Both the position numbers and the translations under genes were made by a program. Positions 15,799-23,621 of a stretch of 23,621 bases of DNA are shown here, piece after piece. Each line of letters opens with the position of its first letter. Positions within the stretch are counted from its first letter, which is position 1. The notes under the pieces are model-generated. The model had not been told where the DNA came from. It made no database searches and worked only from the letters and a program-made list of their open reading frames with translations. Source of the DNA: JASMHC01 sp042092935 (GTDB lineage: Bacteria > Pseudomonadota > Alphaproteobacteria > Rhodobacterales > Rhodobacteraceae); contig JBELFK010000030.1 in the NCBI GenBank assembly GCA_042092935.1, forward strand, positions 1-23,621, given 5' to 3'.

Positions 15799-16824
15799 AT
15801 GAAAATTTCTGTCATTTCGACAACGATCAACATACCTAAAGTCATCGAAGTCTATCAGGGCCTGACCGATGAGGTATCGGTGATTATTACGGGCGACAAA
15901 AAATCCCCGGATATCGAGATTGCTTCATTTTGCGCACAGTTTGAAAATGTCACCTATCTTGATGTCGCATCTCAAGTGGCGATGAACACTAAATCGTCCG
16001 AGCTTATGGGCTGGAATTGCATCCAGCGCCGCAACATTGCCCTTTTGGCAGCACTTAAACAGCGACCGGACCTCATTGTGACAATCGATGATGACAATTT
16101 CCCTTGTGGGGTAGATTATTTCGATCATTTTGAGCGCATTTTGGGTCGACCTTTTACTGGTTTGGCGGCGCGGACTCATGGTGAAGCAATGGATATTGGC
16201 CAGTTTTTTGAGCCTCCGTTTCACCACCGAGGGTTTCCCTACGATCTGCGCGAAAGCCCTGCGGAGCTTCGTTTGTCACCGGTGAACAACGTAAAAATCG
16301 GTGTCGCAGCAGGGCTTTGGCTGGGTGATCCCGATATTGATGCTGCAACCCGTCTCGTAAACGGACCGGTTGTCAAAGATTTGACGGAAGTTGTGCGGCA
16401 AGGGGTTGTTTCGACCCCCGATACGCTTTGTGTTTTTAATTCGCAAAATACAGGGTGGGTGAACGAACTTGCGCCCTTGATGATGGTTTGGCCAGGGGTG
16501 GGGCGCTACGATGACATTTGGGCCTCATACGCCGCCCAACGGGTGATGCGCGAAGACGGATGGCACGTTCATTTTGGGCATCCTCTGGTCTGGCAGCAGC
16601 GCAATCCGCAATACCTGATTTCAAATATCAAAGCCGAAATATTTGGCATGGAAACCACGCCCAGATTGTTGAACGACATGGAGGCAATCGACGTTCGGGG
16701 CAGCACAATCCCTGACCGCATGGCTTCGCTTTGGGCGGGGTTGGGCCAGCTTAACTATTTGCCCGAGCAAACCCGAAAGGCGGGCGTGGCATGGTGTGAA
16801 GACGTTTACCAAGTTCTTTCCTGA
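15799..16824 (+). CDS. GT75/RGP-like and STELLO-like protein
   Basis: A 341-residue protein resembling plant reversibly glycosylated polypeptides (GT75, UDP-arabinopyranose mutase). The DDD motif is at 97-99. R144 and R151 lie in RGFPYDLRE, seven residues apart like Arg158 and Arg165 of the rice mutase, the first of which is the glycosylated arginine. GLWLGDPDIDAATRLV and VGRYDDIWASY also match RGP. The first third (TTIN.P, GDKKSP, YLDV, RRNIALL..., TIDDDN) is closer to DUF288/STELLO proteins. No signal peptide is visible. The ATG at 15799 lacks a clear ribosome site. It is divergent from gme and 11 bases upstream of the next gene. Mutase or transferase activity is inferred from recalled family patterns, not an alignment. 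Confidence 0.78.
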   Translation: MKISVISTTINIPKVIEVYQGLTDEVSVIITGDKKSPDIEIASFCAQFENVTYLDVASQVAMNTKSSELMGWNCIQRRNIALLAALKQRPDLIVTIDDDNFPCGVDYFDHFERILGRPFTGLAARTHGEAMDIGQFFEPPFHHRGFPYDLRESPAELRLSPVNNVKIGVAAGLWLGDPDIDAATRLVNGPVVKDLTEVVRQGVVSTPDTLCVFNSQNTGWVNELAPLMMVWPGVGRYDDIWASYAAQRVMREDGWHVHFGHPLVWQQRNPQYLISNIKAEIFGMETTPRLLNDMEAIDVRGSTIPDRMASLWAGLGQLNYLPEQTRKAGVAWCEDVYQVLS

Positions 16825-16835
16825 CGGAGCGGAGC

Positions 16836-18119
16836 GTGGCCTATCCTTCTTCTCTCGACAGATACAAGCAATCCGCATCATCGACCTGCGTGATCTATAA
16901 CACCAAGGACAGGGTGGACCTAACCCAACGAACCTTTCCAGCTTTGGCGGCTGAGGGCGATTTTGATCTCATATGGATGGATGGCAGTCGCACCGAGGAC
17001 GGGCGTGCACTACCGGCGAAACTTGGTCCGACCGCCGATCAACTCACGGAGATCCACCACGGCGTTGTCGGAGGCCCCGATGCCGCAATCGTCTATGCGC
17101 TCAGCTATGCGTTGGACAAAGGGTATGACTGCATTGGCTTGGTCGAAAATGATGTCCTGCTTGCGCTCGGTTGGTATCAGGCTGTGATCGCTTTGATTCA
17201 AAAAGGTGCTCAGGACGGGTTACGCGTGGGCGCGGTCACAGCCCGACCCTATGACCGGCGCACCTTGTGGCAAACAGCGGATTATAGCGTTCATTTTGGC
17301 TCTGGTGCTGGCATGATTGTCTTTTCTCGCTCGGCAGCAGAATGCATCCTGCGATCTTACCGCACGACAACTTATACCGAAATACTCGACAGTTTTGTGT
17401 CAACCGGCGCACCTGATTTCTCGCACATTTGGGAAGCCAGCCGTTTGGACCTTCGTCGCCAAAACCAAAACGCAACCAGCGCCGATTGGTTCTTTGATGC
17501 GGCTCTTATTAGGCAGGGGATGGTGACACTTGGTACGGTGCCCGGTTACGCCGAGAACATTGATGCGGATATGAAGGTCAAGCTCGGGGTGAGCGTCACC
17601 CAAAACCCTGATCGAAACGACGCCGAGAATTTGGATTTTCATGCATGGAAATCTGCTTTGACCGATGCCTCACCAGACAGGGTCTCGGTCTATGATTTTG
17701 ATCCGGTTAGTCAACTTTGGATCGCGTACCCCCATCAAATTGCAGCACGCTTTCCGTCTGCATTCTCTGGTGACTGGTTTTGCAAATGGGATCAATCGTG
17801 TGGGCCATTTTCATTCGTCGCCAAAAACACTGATGCCCGCCTGTCGTTACCGGTTGAAGGCCAGGTGAAACTCGTGCTGGGACCCGCAACAAAATGGCCA
17901 CGCCGTTTGGCCCGCTTCGGATGGCCCGCCCAAGCGGTCTATCAGGGGCAATGGCCGATCTATGACGTTGGAACAGCGTCTGACACGCCTCAGCTATTCA
18001 CCTACAACTGCGCTGAGACTGGGACAGAGTTAAAGGCCGTCGCGTTTGACCGTCAGCAACCGTGGATGCAAGAGCCGGTGGAGTTTCGGTTTGAGCATAT
18101 AAGGCGCTTCTTTGTGTAG
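16836..18119 (+). CDS. Putative glycosyltransferase-like protein with extra C-terminal domain
   Basis: A 427-residue protein without signal peptide. The N-terminal 250 residues look like a GT-A glycosyltransferase: an early beta strand (CVIYNTKDR), a DLIWMDGS strand, then GLVENDVLLALGWYQA with E104-N105-D106 where a DXD-type motif is expected, and a GSGAGMIVFSR segment. Residues about 275-427 are a separate region rich in aromatic residues that I do not recognise. The GTG at 16836 has GGAG at 16826-16829; the next Met is at residue 48. The 11-base spacing from the upstream gene indicates co-transcription. A 7-bp hairpin follows its stop. I cannot name substrates. Confidence 0.65.
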   Translation: MAYPSSLDRYKQSASSTCVIYNTKDRVDLTQRTFPALAAEGDFDLIWMDGSRTEDGRALPAKLGPTADQLTEIHHGVVGGPDAAIVYALSYALDKGYDCIGLVENDVLLALGWYQAVIALIQKGAQDGLRVGAVTARPYDRRTLWQTADYSVHFGSGAGMIVFSRSAAECILRSYRTTTYTEILDSFVSTGAPDFSHIWEASRLDLRRQNQNATSADWFFDAALIRQGMVTLGTVPGYAENIDADMKVKLGVSVTQNPDRNDAENLDFHAWKSALTDASPDRVSVYDFDPVSQLWIAYPHQIAARFPSAFSGDWFCKWDQSCGPFSFVAKNTDARLSLPVEGQVKLVLGPATKWPRRLARFGWPAQAVYQGQWPIYDVGTASDTPQLFTYNCAETGTELKAVAFDRQQPWMQEPVEFRFEHIRRFFV

Positions 18120-18127
18120 TCTTTAGG

Positions 18128-18145
18128 CGAAAGCGGTTGCTTTCG
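18128..18145 (+). terminator. Hairpin after the glycosyltransferase-like gene
   Basis: CGAAAGC (18128-18134) pairs perfectly with GCTTTCG (18139-18145) around GGTT, 8 bases after the stop at 18119. No T run follows, so it may be a mRNA 3' stabiliser or a weak terminator. Confidence 0.5.
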
Positions 18146-18311
18146 ATGAAGTGCAGTTTGCCCAATTTGTGAAGCGACGAAATCCAGCCGCGTGAAGTGA
18201 CATGATCGGCTACGGGGAAATATTTTCCGTGCGCCAACACCAGCATGTTTTGCGGGACAATTTGGTCTATAAGCGCCCGTGGAGTCCTGCAAATTGACGA
18301 TCAGCTTCGTC

Positions 18312-18341
18312 TTGACCAAACGCTTTGTGCGCAGATATGGC
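18312..18341 (+). promoter_or_regulatory. Candidate aroQ promoter
   Basis: TTGACC at 18312-18317 is followed after 18 bases by TATGGC at 18336-18341. The -35 matches five of six bases, the -10 only three. Transcription would begin just before the GGAG ribosome site of aroQ, giving a very short leader. The rest of 18146-18366 shows no gene. Confidence 0.35.
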
Positions 18342-18366
18342 GTTAGACCAAAGTTTTGGAGATCAC

Positions 18367-18804
18367 ATGCCCAATATTTTTCTTGTTTTGAACGGCCCAA
18401 ACCTCAACTTGCTTGGCACCCGGCAGCCCGAGATCTACGGCAGCGATACGCTGACCGATGTCAAGGACATGTGCAACACCGCGTTGGGTGAGGCTGGCGA
18501 TCTCGATTTTCGCCAATCAAATTTTGAGGGTGAGTTGGTCACTTGGATTCAGGAGGCCCGCGGAGTTTGTTCGGGAATTCTCATCAATCCGGCCGCATAC
18601 TCGCATACCTCGATCGCCATTCTCGATGCGCTGAATATGTTTGAAGGTCCTGTGGTTGAGGTCCATATTTCGGATATTCACCAGCGCGAGACGTTTCGTC
18701 ACTTTTCTTATGTTTCGCAGCGGGCGGACCATATTATCGTGGGCAAAGGGGTGAAAGGCTATGTCGAAGGCATCCAAAAACTGCTTGAACTAACTGCCGA
18801 TTAG
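18367..18804 (+). CDS. aroQ: Type II 3-dehydroquinate dehydratase
   Basis: A 145-residue cytoplasmic shikimate-pathway enzyme that dehydrates 3-dehydroquinate to 3-dehydroshikimate; the family forms dodecamers. NGPNLNLLGTR at 9-19 gives R19, Y24 lies in the flexible lid (EIYG), N74 and H80 are in NPAAYSHTS, H100 is in VEVHISDIH, and R111 is in FRHFSYVS. The ATG at 18367 has GGAG just upstream; an open frame back to 18325 has no ribosome site. In Rhodobacteraceae aroQ is often near accB-accC, but here its stop overlaps that of the convergent peptidase gene. It is a housekeeping gene set among surface genes. Confidence 0.96.
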   Translation: MPNIFLVLNGPNLNLLGTRQPEIYGSDTLTDVKDMCNTALGEAGDLDFRQSNFEGELVTWIQEARGVCSGILINPAAYSHTSIAILDALNMFEGPVVEVHISDIHQRETFRHFSYVSQRADHIIVGKGVKGYVEGIQKLLELTAD

Positions 18805-20981
18805 AATTGCATCTTGACGCCCAAAAGCAGGTTGCTGACGTCGTTGTCGGCAATATTCGTTGCATTCAGACGCGTTGATCCCTGCAAGATCCAGCTTTCG
18901 CCCAATAAGCCTTGGGTCGCGTATTCAAATCCAAATTCTGTCTCACGCGCAGTTGGCGCGAGGGGGATATTCACTTGGGTAAACCGAGGAGTTGCCCCGC
19001 CGTTTGTCAGATTCAACGTCGTTTGCGCCGATCCCGACCGGATGGCCGTGGGGCGGTTGGCGTAGAGGGACAGATTATCGCCCTTTGCAAGCATGTTGGA
19101 TTGCGAGAATTTGACACCAAGCGACCCGAATGACACATCGTCTATACCATCAAAAAATCCGGTCGCCGTTGATCTGGCTTTACCTGTGTGCCCAGCCAGT
19201 TCAAATGTGGAAGCATCACCGAAGTCGATGGAATACGCCGCTGACACCCCAAATTGTGCCGATTTTAGCGTTCCGCTGTCCCCCAGCGACAATCCCAACA
19301 GCGAGTTGCCATCGCCCTGCGCGCTAAGCCCAAACGACAAAAGCCCGATTTCAGACGGTACGCTGGTATTTAGTTTGATCCCGACGGCTCCGTTTTCGGA
19401 TTGAGGGAGCTTTAGCGAAAGTTCGGATTGTTGGTCCAATGAGAAGGGCACGAGGACACCGGACAGCGTGTCAAAGGGGGATGCGCCGATCGAAACGGGC
19501 GACACATCGCTGCCAGCGATGGACGCGAGTTTCGCGTTTGACAGGGACGCGGTCGAATAGGTCGAAACAAGCGAGTCACCGGCTTGGATGAATTCCCCGC
19601 CCATTGCGTCGGTCGCGTAAAGTGAGACCTTGGCCAAAGCCGTTTGCACCGCGTCTCCGCTGGCGCCGCTTGAGCGGATAACCGGCGTTCCGAGTGTCAG
19701 GACCGCACCTTTTGAGGTTGTGGTCGTCGCCCCTCCGATGGGCAGCAAGGCGGCCCTAAGGTCGATGAACCCATGGCCATAGACCCAGTGGTATTCGTGG
19801 CTCAGCCCGTTTTGAAACGTCAGAGTTTGGATCTGCGCGGTGTCAGCTGCGAAAAATGCGTTATCGGCCGTCATCAAAAGACGGTTGCGTATTTCCTTGG
19901 TTGAGAGGTTTGGAAAGGCCTCGGCGAGAATGGCAATGGCCGCAGAGACACGGGGTGCGGCATAAGACGTCCCCGTTCCGGGTTCGTATTGGTCCCAAAC
20001 CGTCGTGGCGACGTTCGATGTTCCGTCTGCCGCGACGCACCACCTTGCTGCCTCAAAACAACCCGACGACAATAGCCCAACATTTGTGTCGTCAAACAAC
20101 GTTGGCGACGAGGGATCGTAGTCGCGCGCCAAGTTTATCACCGCCAGCCATCCTTCCTCAAGCGCGGGGACCAAAGCGGGTAGGGCGGCCATATAGGTGG
20201 CTTGGGTCTGGGCTTCCTCGTTTGAGGCGGAAAACACTACAATGCCTTCATCGCCCGCATAGTCCAACAGGGCATTGCGATAGGCAGACCCAATCAAGCC
20301 AATCGAATAATCGTTGATCCCACATTCATCGAATGCGTCCCCCGAGCACACATAGCCCCAAGAGTTGTTCAATGCGATTGCACCAACAGATTCAGCTTCG
20401 ACAACCGCAGCGCTGTCCGTTCCATCGTTCCAGGACGACAATAGAAGTGAGGCATTCGGCGCGCCGCCAATCGTAGCACCCCATTGCGCGGTTCCTGCCG
20501 CAAGGGCCGCGACGGCAGTGCCATGGCTGTCCACAGTGACCGAGGCAATATCGGTGCCAAAGCCGAAGGCGACAGATTTGTCCAAAAACTCTTGATGCGC
20601 CGGATAAAAGCCAGCGTCATAGACGGCGATGATTTGTTCTGCGCCCGTCAAGTCAAGCGCATGGGCATATTCGAACCGGTTAGCGATGAGGGAATTGGAC
20701 TGTATCCGCGACCCGTCGACCGAGTGGCGGATCGTTTGGAACGTATATTGGCTGGAATTTCGGATCGCGCCTGCTTGGGTTTCCAATTCGGTGCTGACCG
20801 TTGCAATGCAGCCGCCCGTCCCGCCAACACTGAGCGCCCCCGACCCCGAGGCAACGCCGCTGCCGTCGCACGCGGGGTTGCTTGTCGTGGTCGTAATAAC
20901 CAAAGATTCGACGTCTGCCAGACATCCTGAGAGCAAGGACGCGGCCGCGAAGGCCAAGGTAAATCTGATTGAACGCTTCAT
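18801..20981 (-). CDS. S8 subtilisin-like autotransporter with lipoprotein signal
   Basis: A 726-residue protein. Residues 1-20 form a lipoprotein signal: KR near the start, a hydrophobic run, then the lipobox LSGC with C20 as lipidation site. The S8 domain spans about 100-430, with catalytic D122 (in VYDAG), H153 (in DSHGT) and S339 (in GTSYAAP), and N254 as oxyanion residue in SASNEE. A Ser/Thr/Gly-rich linker follows. Residues from about 470 to the C-terminal Phe have alternating beta-strand character and end in LLLGVKMQF, as in outer-membrane autotransporter barrels. This suggests a surface protease, as in Neisseria NalP, also a lipidated subtilisin autotransporter. The frame is open to 21035; I chose 20981 because it begins the signal peptide, although no good ribosome site is visible. 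Confidence 0.88.
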   Translation of the reverse strand: MKRSIRFTLAFAAASLLSGCLADVESLVITTTTSNPACDGSGVASGSGALSVGGTGGCIATVSTELETQAGAIRNSSQYTFQTIRHSVDGSRIQSNSLIANRFEYAHALDLTGAEQIIAVYDAGFYPAHQEFLDKSVAFGFGTDIASVTVDSHGTAVAALAAGTAQWGATIGGAPNASLLLSSWNDGTDSAAVVEAESVGAIALNNSWGYVCSGDAFDECGINDYSIGLIGSAYRNALLDYAGDEGIVVFSASNEEAQTQATYMAALPALVPALEEGWLAVINLARDYDPSSPTLFDDTNVGLLSSGCFEAARWCVAADGTSNVATTVWDQYEPGTGTSYAAPRVSAAIAILAEAFPNLSTKEIRNRLLMTADNAFFAADTAQIQTLTFQNGLSHEYHWVYGHGFIDLRAALLPIGGATTTTSKGAVLTLGTPVIRSSGASGDAVQTALAKVSLYATDAMGGEFIQAGDSLVSTYSTASLSNAKLASIAGSDVSPVSIGASPFDTLSGVLVPFSLDQQSELSLKLPQSENGAVGIKLNTSVPSEIGLLSFGLSAQGDGNSLLGLSLGDSGTLKSAQFGVSAAYSIDFGDASTFELAGHTGKARSTATGFFDGIDDVSFGSLGVKFSQSNMLAKGDNLSLYANRPTAIRSGSAQTTLNLTNGGATPRFTQVNIPLAPTARETEFGFEYATQGLLGESWILQGSTRLNATNIADNDVSNLLLGVKMQF

Positions 20982-21230
20982 GGTGTGGGACGACACTTCA
21001 CTCGTTTGGCAATTTCTAACACAAAATGCGGCCATTTCTTAAATCACGTTTGATCTACCAAGGCTCGGACGCAAACTCAATCATAAGGAGAGTAAGGATT
21101 CCACGACTTTTCGTCGCCGTCCCGATGATTCAACCGAATGATCGGTTACGCCGGACTGGATTTTTGCCCGTCAATTTGCAATTCTGCGTGTAATGTGGAC
21201 CGAAGAGTTCATCTGAGCGGGAAAATACCA
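20982..21230. other. Divergent intergenic region, peptidase gene to rfbC
   Basis: This 249-base region must carry promoters for the leftward peptidase gene and the rightward rfbC operon, but I found no hexamer pair with good spacing. It contains the near-perfect inverted repeat at 21122-21145. A GGAG at about 21087 has no start codon at a useful distance. Confidence 0.5.
21122..21145. promoter_or_regulatory. 24-bp inverted repeat upstream of rfbC
   Basis: CCGATGATTC (21122-21131) and GAATGATCGG (21136-21145) are complementary at 9 of 10 positions around the loop AACC. It could be an operator or a leader hairpin. The in-frame ATG at 21138 falls inside it, which argues against that codon as the rfbC start. 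Confidence 0.5.
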
Positions 21231-21794
21231 GTGCAAATCACTCAAACACCAATTCCGGGCGTGCAATCTATTACGCCGGCACGCCACGGCGATCACCGTG
21301 GGTTTTTTTCCGAAAGTTGGAATAAACGCGCCCTGCAACAACAGGGATTGGACGTTGAGTTTGTTCAGGACAATCATTCGTTCTCGCACGACGTTGGCAC
21401 AGTTAGAGGTCTGCATTTTCAAGCGCCGCCGCATGCGCAGGCAAAGCTGGTTCGCTGTGGCAGGGGCCGTTTTTTTGACGTCGTCGTCGACATTCGCAAG
21501 GGCAGCCCGACCTACGGGCAATGGTACGGCGAAGAGTTGAGCTTTGCGAACGGAAAGCAACTTTACGTGCCACAAGGGTTCCTGCATGGGTTTATGACGC
21601 TCGAAATGGATACCGAGATTTTGTACAAATGCTCGGATTATTATGCGCCGGAATGTGACGGGTCCGTGCTCTGGGATAGCTGCGGAATTGCTTGGCCGCT
21701 CGATGTTGCAGCCCCGATCCTGTCGGCGAAAGATGAAAATGCCACGTCCTTTGACGCATTCGAGTCACCCTTTGCCTTTGAGAGTGTATCATGA
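21231..21794 (+). CDS. rfbC: dTDP-4-dehydrorhamnose 3,5-epimerase
   Basis: A 187-residue cupin-fold enzyme of the dTDP-L-rhamnose pathway (RmlC). H62 in TVRGLHFQ is the catalytic base, K72 contacts the sugar nucleotide, and Y138 in the LYKCSDYY stretch is the likely acid. LYVPQGFLHGF at 111-121 is the family signature. The frame is open to an ATG at 21138, but that extension carries residues unlike the family and lies in an inverted repeat. The GTG at 21231 starts the usual IxxTPIPGV N terminus and gives the usual family length, with a GAGCGGGA purine stretch upstream. The stop overlaps the rfbB start (ATGA), so the two are translationally coupled. Confidence 0.93.
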   Translation: MQITQTPIPGVQSITPARHGDHRGFFSESWNKRALQQQGLDVEFVQDNHSFSHDVGTVRGLHFQAPPHAQAKLVRCGRGRFFDVVVDIRKGSPTYGQWYGEELSFANGKQLYVPQGFLHGFMTLEMDTEILYKCSDYYAPECDGSVLWDSCGIAWPLDVAAPILSAKDENATSFDAFESPFAFESVS

Positions 21795-22840
21795 AGCTCT
21801 TGGTGACCGGTGGCGCGGGGTTTATCGGCTCTGCCGTCGTACGATTGGCCATGCGATGTGGGCACGAGGTCGTGAACCTCGATGCCCTCACATATGCAGC
21901 CTGCCTAGAAAACGTGGCCGAGGTCTCGGACAATCCGCGCTATGCGTTTGAGCACGCTGATATCCGCGACAGGTCGGCGTTGGATCGGATCTTCGATGTG
22001 CACCAACCCGACGCCGTGATGCACCTTGCTGCTGAAAGCCACGTTGATCGTTCAATCGATGGTCCGGGCGATTTTATCGAGACCAATATCACCGGCACCT
22101 ATAATATGCTTGAGGCGTCTCGGTTGTATTGGACCAGCCGCGGCAGGTTCAGCGAATTCCGTTTCCACCACATTTCAACCGACGAAGTCTTCGGTTCACT
22201 GGGCGCGACGGGCATGTTTACCGAGGACACGCCCTATGATCCCCGATCCCCATATTCCGCGTCCAAAGCCAGTTCGGATCATTTGGTACGGGCGTGGCAC
22301 GAAACATACGGGTTGCCGATTGTCCTAACCAATTGCTCAAACAACTATGGGCCTTATCACTTCCCCGAGAAACTAATTCCGGTCGTCATTCTAAATGCGC
22401 TCGCGGGTAAGGAATTGCCGATCTACGGGGACGGGTCCAACATACGCGATTGGTTGTATGTCGAAGACCACGCAGATGCGCTTTTGCTTGTCCTTGAAAA
22501 AGGCGCGCTCGGGCGTAGCTACAATATCGGCGGCGAAAACGAAGTCAGCAATCTCGACCTAGTTCGGATGCTCTGTGGGCTACTCGACGACCTGCGGCCA
22601 AAACCCAGCGGCACCTACGCCGAGCAAATTGCCTTCGTGACTGACCGTCCGGGACACGATGCGCGTTATGCGATTGACCCAACGCGCATTCGCCAGGAAC
22701 TCGGCTGGCGTCCTTCCGTCACAATCGAAGAAGGGCTTCGCAAGACAGTCCAGTGGTATCTAGAACATGAGACGTGGTGGTCCGCCCTTCAAAATCGCGA
22801 TGGCGTGGGCCAGCGGCTTGGCGTCGGGGAAAAATCATGA
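21791..22840 (+). CDS. rfbB: dTDP-glucose 4,6-dehydratase
   Basis: A 349-residue extended short-chain dehydrogenase (RmlB) that converts dTDP-glucose to dTDP-4-keto-6-deoxyglucose. GGAGFIG at 7-13 binds NAD. T130, D131 and E132 in ISTDEVFG are the catalytic triad, and Y155 with K159 in YSASKAS complete it. NNYGPYHFPEKLIP and GDGSNIRDWLYVEDH are strong family signatures. It overlaps rfbC upstream and the next gene downstream, both by ATGA. rfbA and rfbD are not in the window and may lie beyond its right edge. Confidence 0.96.
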   Translation: MKLLVTGGAGFIGSAVVRLAMRCGHEVVNLDALTYAACLENVAEVSDNPRYAFEHADIRDRSALDRIFDVHQPDAVMHLAAESHVDRSIDGPGDFIETNITGTYNMLEASRLYWTSRGRFSEFRFHHISTDEVFGSLGATGMFTEDTPYDPRSPYSASKASSDHLVRAWHETYGLPIVLTNCSNNYGPYHFPEKLIPVVILNALAGKELPIYGDGSNIRDWLYVEDHADALLLVLEKGALGRSYNIGGENEVSNLDLVRMLCGLLDDLRPKPSGTYAEQIAFVTDRPGHDARYAIDPTRIRQELGWRPSVTIEEGLRKTVQWYLEHETWWSALQNRDGVGQRLGVGEKS

Positions 22841-23621
22841 AGCGTAGGATTAGGGTCTTGAACCCGAATTCCGCGTGGCGTGGGGGGCATCACGTTTTGG
22901 CCACCATTGATTTGGTCCGCGGCATGTATCGGGCGGGTGCCGACGTTCATCTGCACTTGATCCGATCCCTTGTCGATATGGAAGACGTCCCCCATAGCGC
23001 GACCGTTTCGCGGCTTTTGCGCTCTCGTGGGCTAAGCCGACTTGAAGAATACAGACGCGCCGTGACCCAGCGGCGTTATCTGGCCAAGCTCAAGCCTGGT
23101 GATATTGCCTGGCTTTGGCCGACGGTCTATCTGGAAACCTTTCAGGAAATCGCCAGGCGTGGAAACCCGATCGTTCTTGAGGGCATCAATACGCGCATCG
23201 CGTACTCTCGGCGCATTCTATATGACACTTACCAGCGCGAGTCGCTGACGCTCGGGTCGCTTGATGACCGGATCGTCGAGGAAGAAGAAATGCTGTCGCT
23301 GGCATCCTATTTCTTCTCGCCCAGCCCGCTTGTAAGCGAAGCCGTGACAGAATTCGGCAGTTCGTTTCACGGGACGGTATTTGAATCAAGCTACGGCGCG
23401 AATATGCCGGCAACGCCCAATGTAAAGTCGGGTAAGGATGGCGAGGTCGTTGTCCTATTTGTCGGTGAAGACAGTCTGCGCAAAAACCTTCATGGGTTAT
23501 TGCGTGCGTGGCACAAACTTGATCCCCAAAATGCCCGCCTCAAGATTGTCGGGTCTATTTCGCCTGCGGTATTGTCTCTTTGCGCGGCAGAACTTGAAAT
23601 GGAAAGCGTTGAGCAGGTTGG
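22837..23621 (+). CDS. Glycosyltransferase, GT4-like, truncated by window end
   Basis: An open frame of 261 codons starts at the ATG overlapping the rfbB stop and runs off the window without a stop. The start MKRRIRVLNPNSAWRGGHH has the first strand and glycine loop of a GT-B enzyme. Near residues 205-220 LFVGEDSLRKNLHGLLRAW matches the start of the GT4 donor-binding domain (compare FVGR...KG...LL.AW), then RLKIVGS follows. It is the third coupled gene of the operon and may add rhamnose or another sugar to a surface glycan; the substrate is not shown by the sequence. Confidence 0.8.
   Translation, partial: MKRRIRVLNPNSAWRGGHHVLATIDLVRGMYRAGADVHLHLIRSLVDMEDVPHSATVSRLLRSRGLSRLEEYRRAVTQRRYLAKLKPGDIAWLWPTVYLETFQEIARRGNPIVLEGINTRIAYSRRILYDTYQRESLTLGSLDDRIVEEEEMLSLASYFFSPSPLVSEAVTEFGSSFHGTVFESSYGANMPATPNVKSGKDGEVVVLFVGEDSLRKNLHGLLRAWHKLDPQNARLKIVGSISPAVLSLCAAELEMESVEQV

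Noticed and set aside
21138..21230. 31-codon upstream extension of rfbC
   Set aside because: The ATG lacks a ribosome site and lies in an inverted repeat; family length and N-terminal motif favour the GTG at 21231.
1..23621. CRISPR array, insertion sequence, prophage or toxin-antitoxin module
   Set aside because: No regularly spaced repeats, transposase, integrase or phage-like gene was recognised on either strand.

Overview
The window looks like chromosomal DNA of an alphaproteobacterium, most likely a marine Rhodobacteraceae (roseobacter-type) species. Evidence: a tRNA-Phe 3' end of the type I associate with that group, a complete aglEFGAK alpha-glucoside operon in the rhizobial/rhodobacterial gene order, an AroQ typical of the class, and moderate G+C by eye. 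This assignment is inference; no 16S or marker phylogeny is present. I saw no insertion sequence, prophage or CRISPR array.

Left third (1-7051): catabolic genes. After the 3' end of tRNA-Phe comes a fumarylacetoacetate-hydrolase-fold enzyme. Convergent to it is a large three-part protein: an APH-type kinase, an M23/LytM-type domain and a class III PLP enzyme in one chain. Divergent from that gene is a tightly coupled operon of an SsuD-like flavin monooxygenase, an aldo/keto reductase and a flavin reductase. The divergent region holds two abutting palindromes, one overlapping a good promoter, so a repressor is likely.

Middle (7052-13799): aglE-F-G-A-K, the periplasmic binding protein, two permeases, a GH13 alpha-glucosidase and the ATPase for uptake and intracellular hydrolysis of alpha-glucosides. 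A LacI-family-type operator precedes a promoter, but the regulator gene aglR is not beside the operon. Two hairpins between aglE and aglF probably keep binding-protein expression above permease expression.

Right third (13800-23621): surface polysaccharide genes. A GT-A-like glycosyltransferase, a plant-like GDP-mannose 3,5-epimerase (catalytic Cys and Lys conserved at plant spacing), a protein resembling plant UDP-arabinopyranose mutase/RGP (GT75) and STELLO proteins, and a second GT-like protein form one cluster. aroQ and a convergent S8 subtilisin-like autotransporter with a lipoprotein signal follow. The window ends with rfbC-rfbB (dTDP-rhamnose branch) translationally coupled to a GT4-type glycosyltransferase cut off by the window edge. 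The most unusual part is 14742-16824, where two enzymes best known from plant cell-wall sugar metabolism sit divergently around a 12-bp perfect palindrome.
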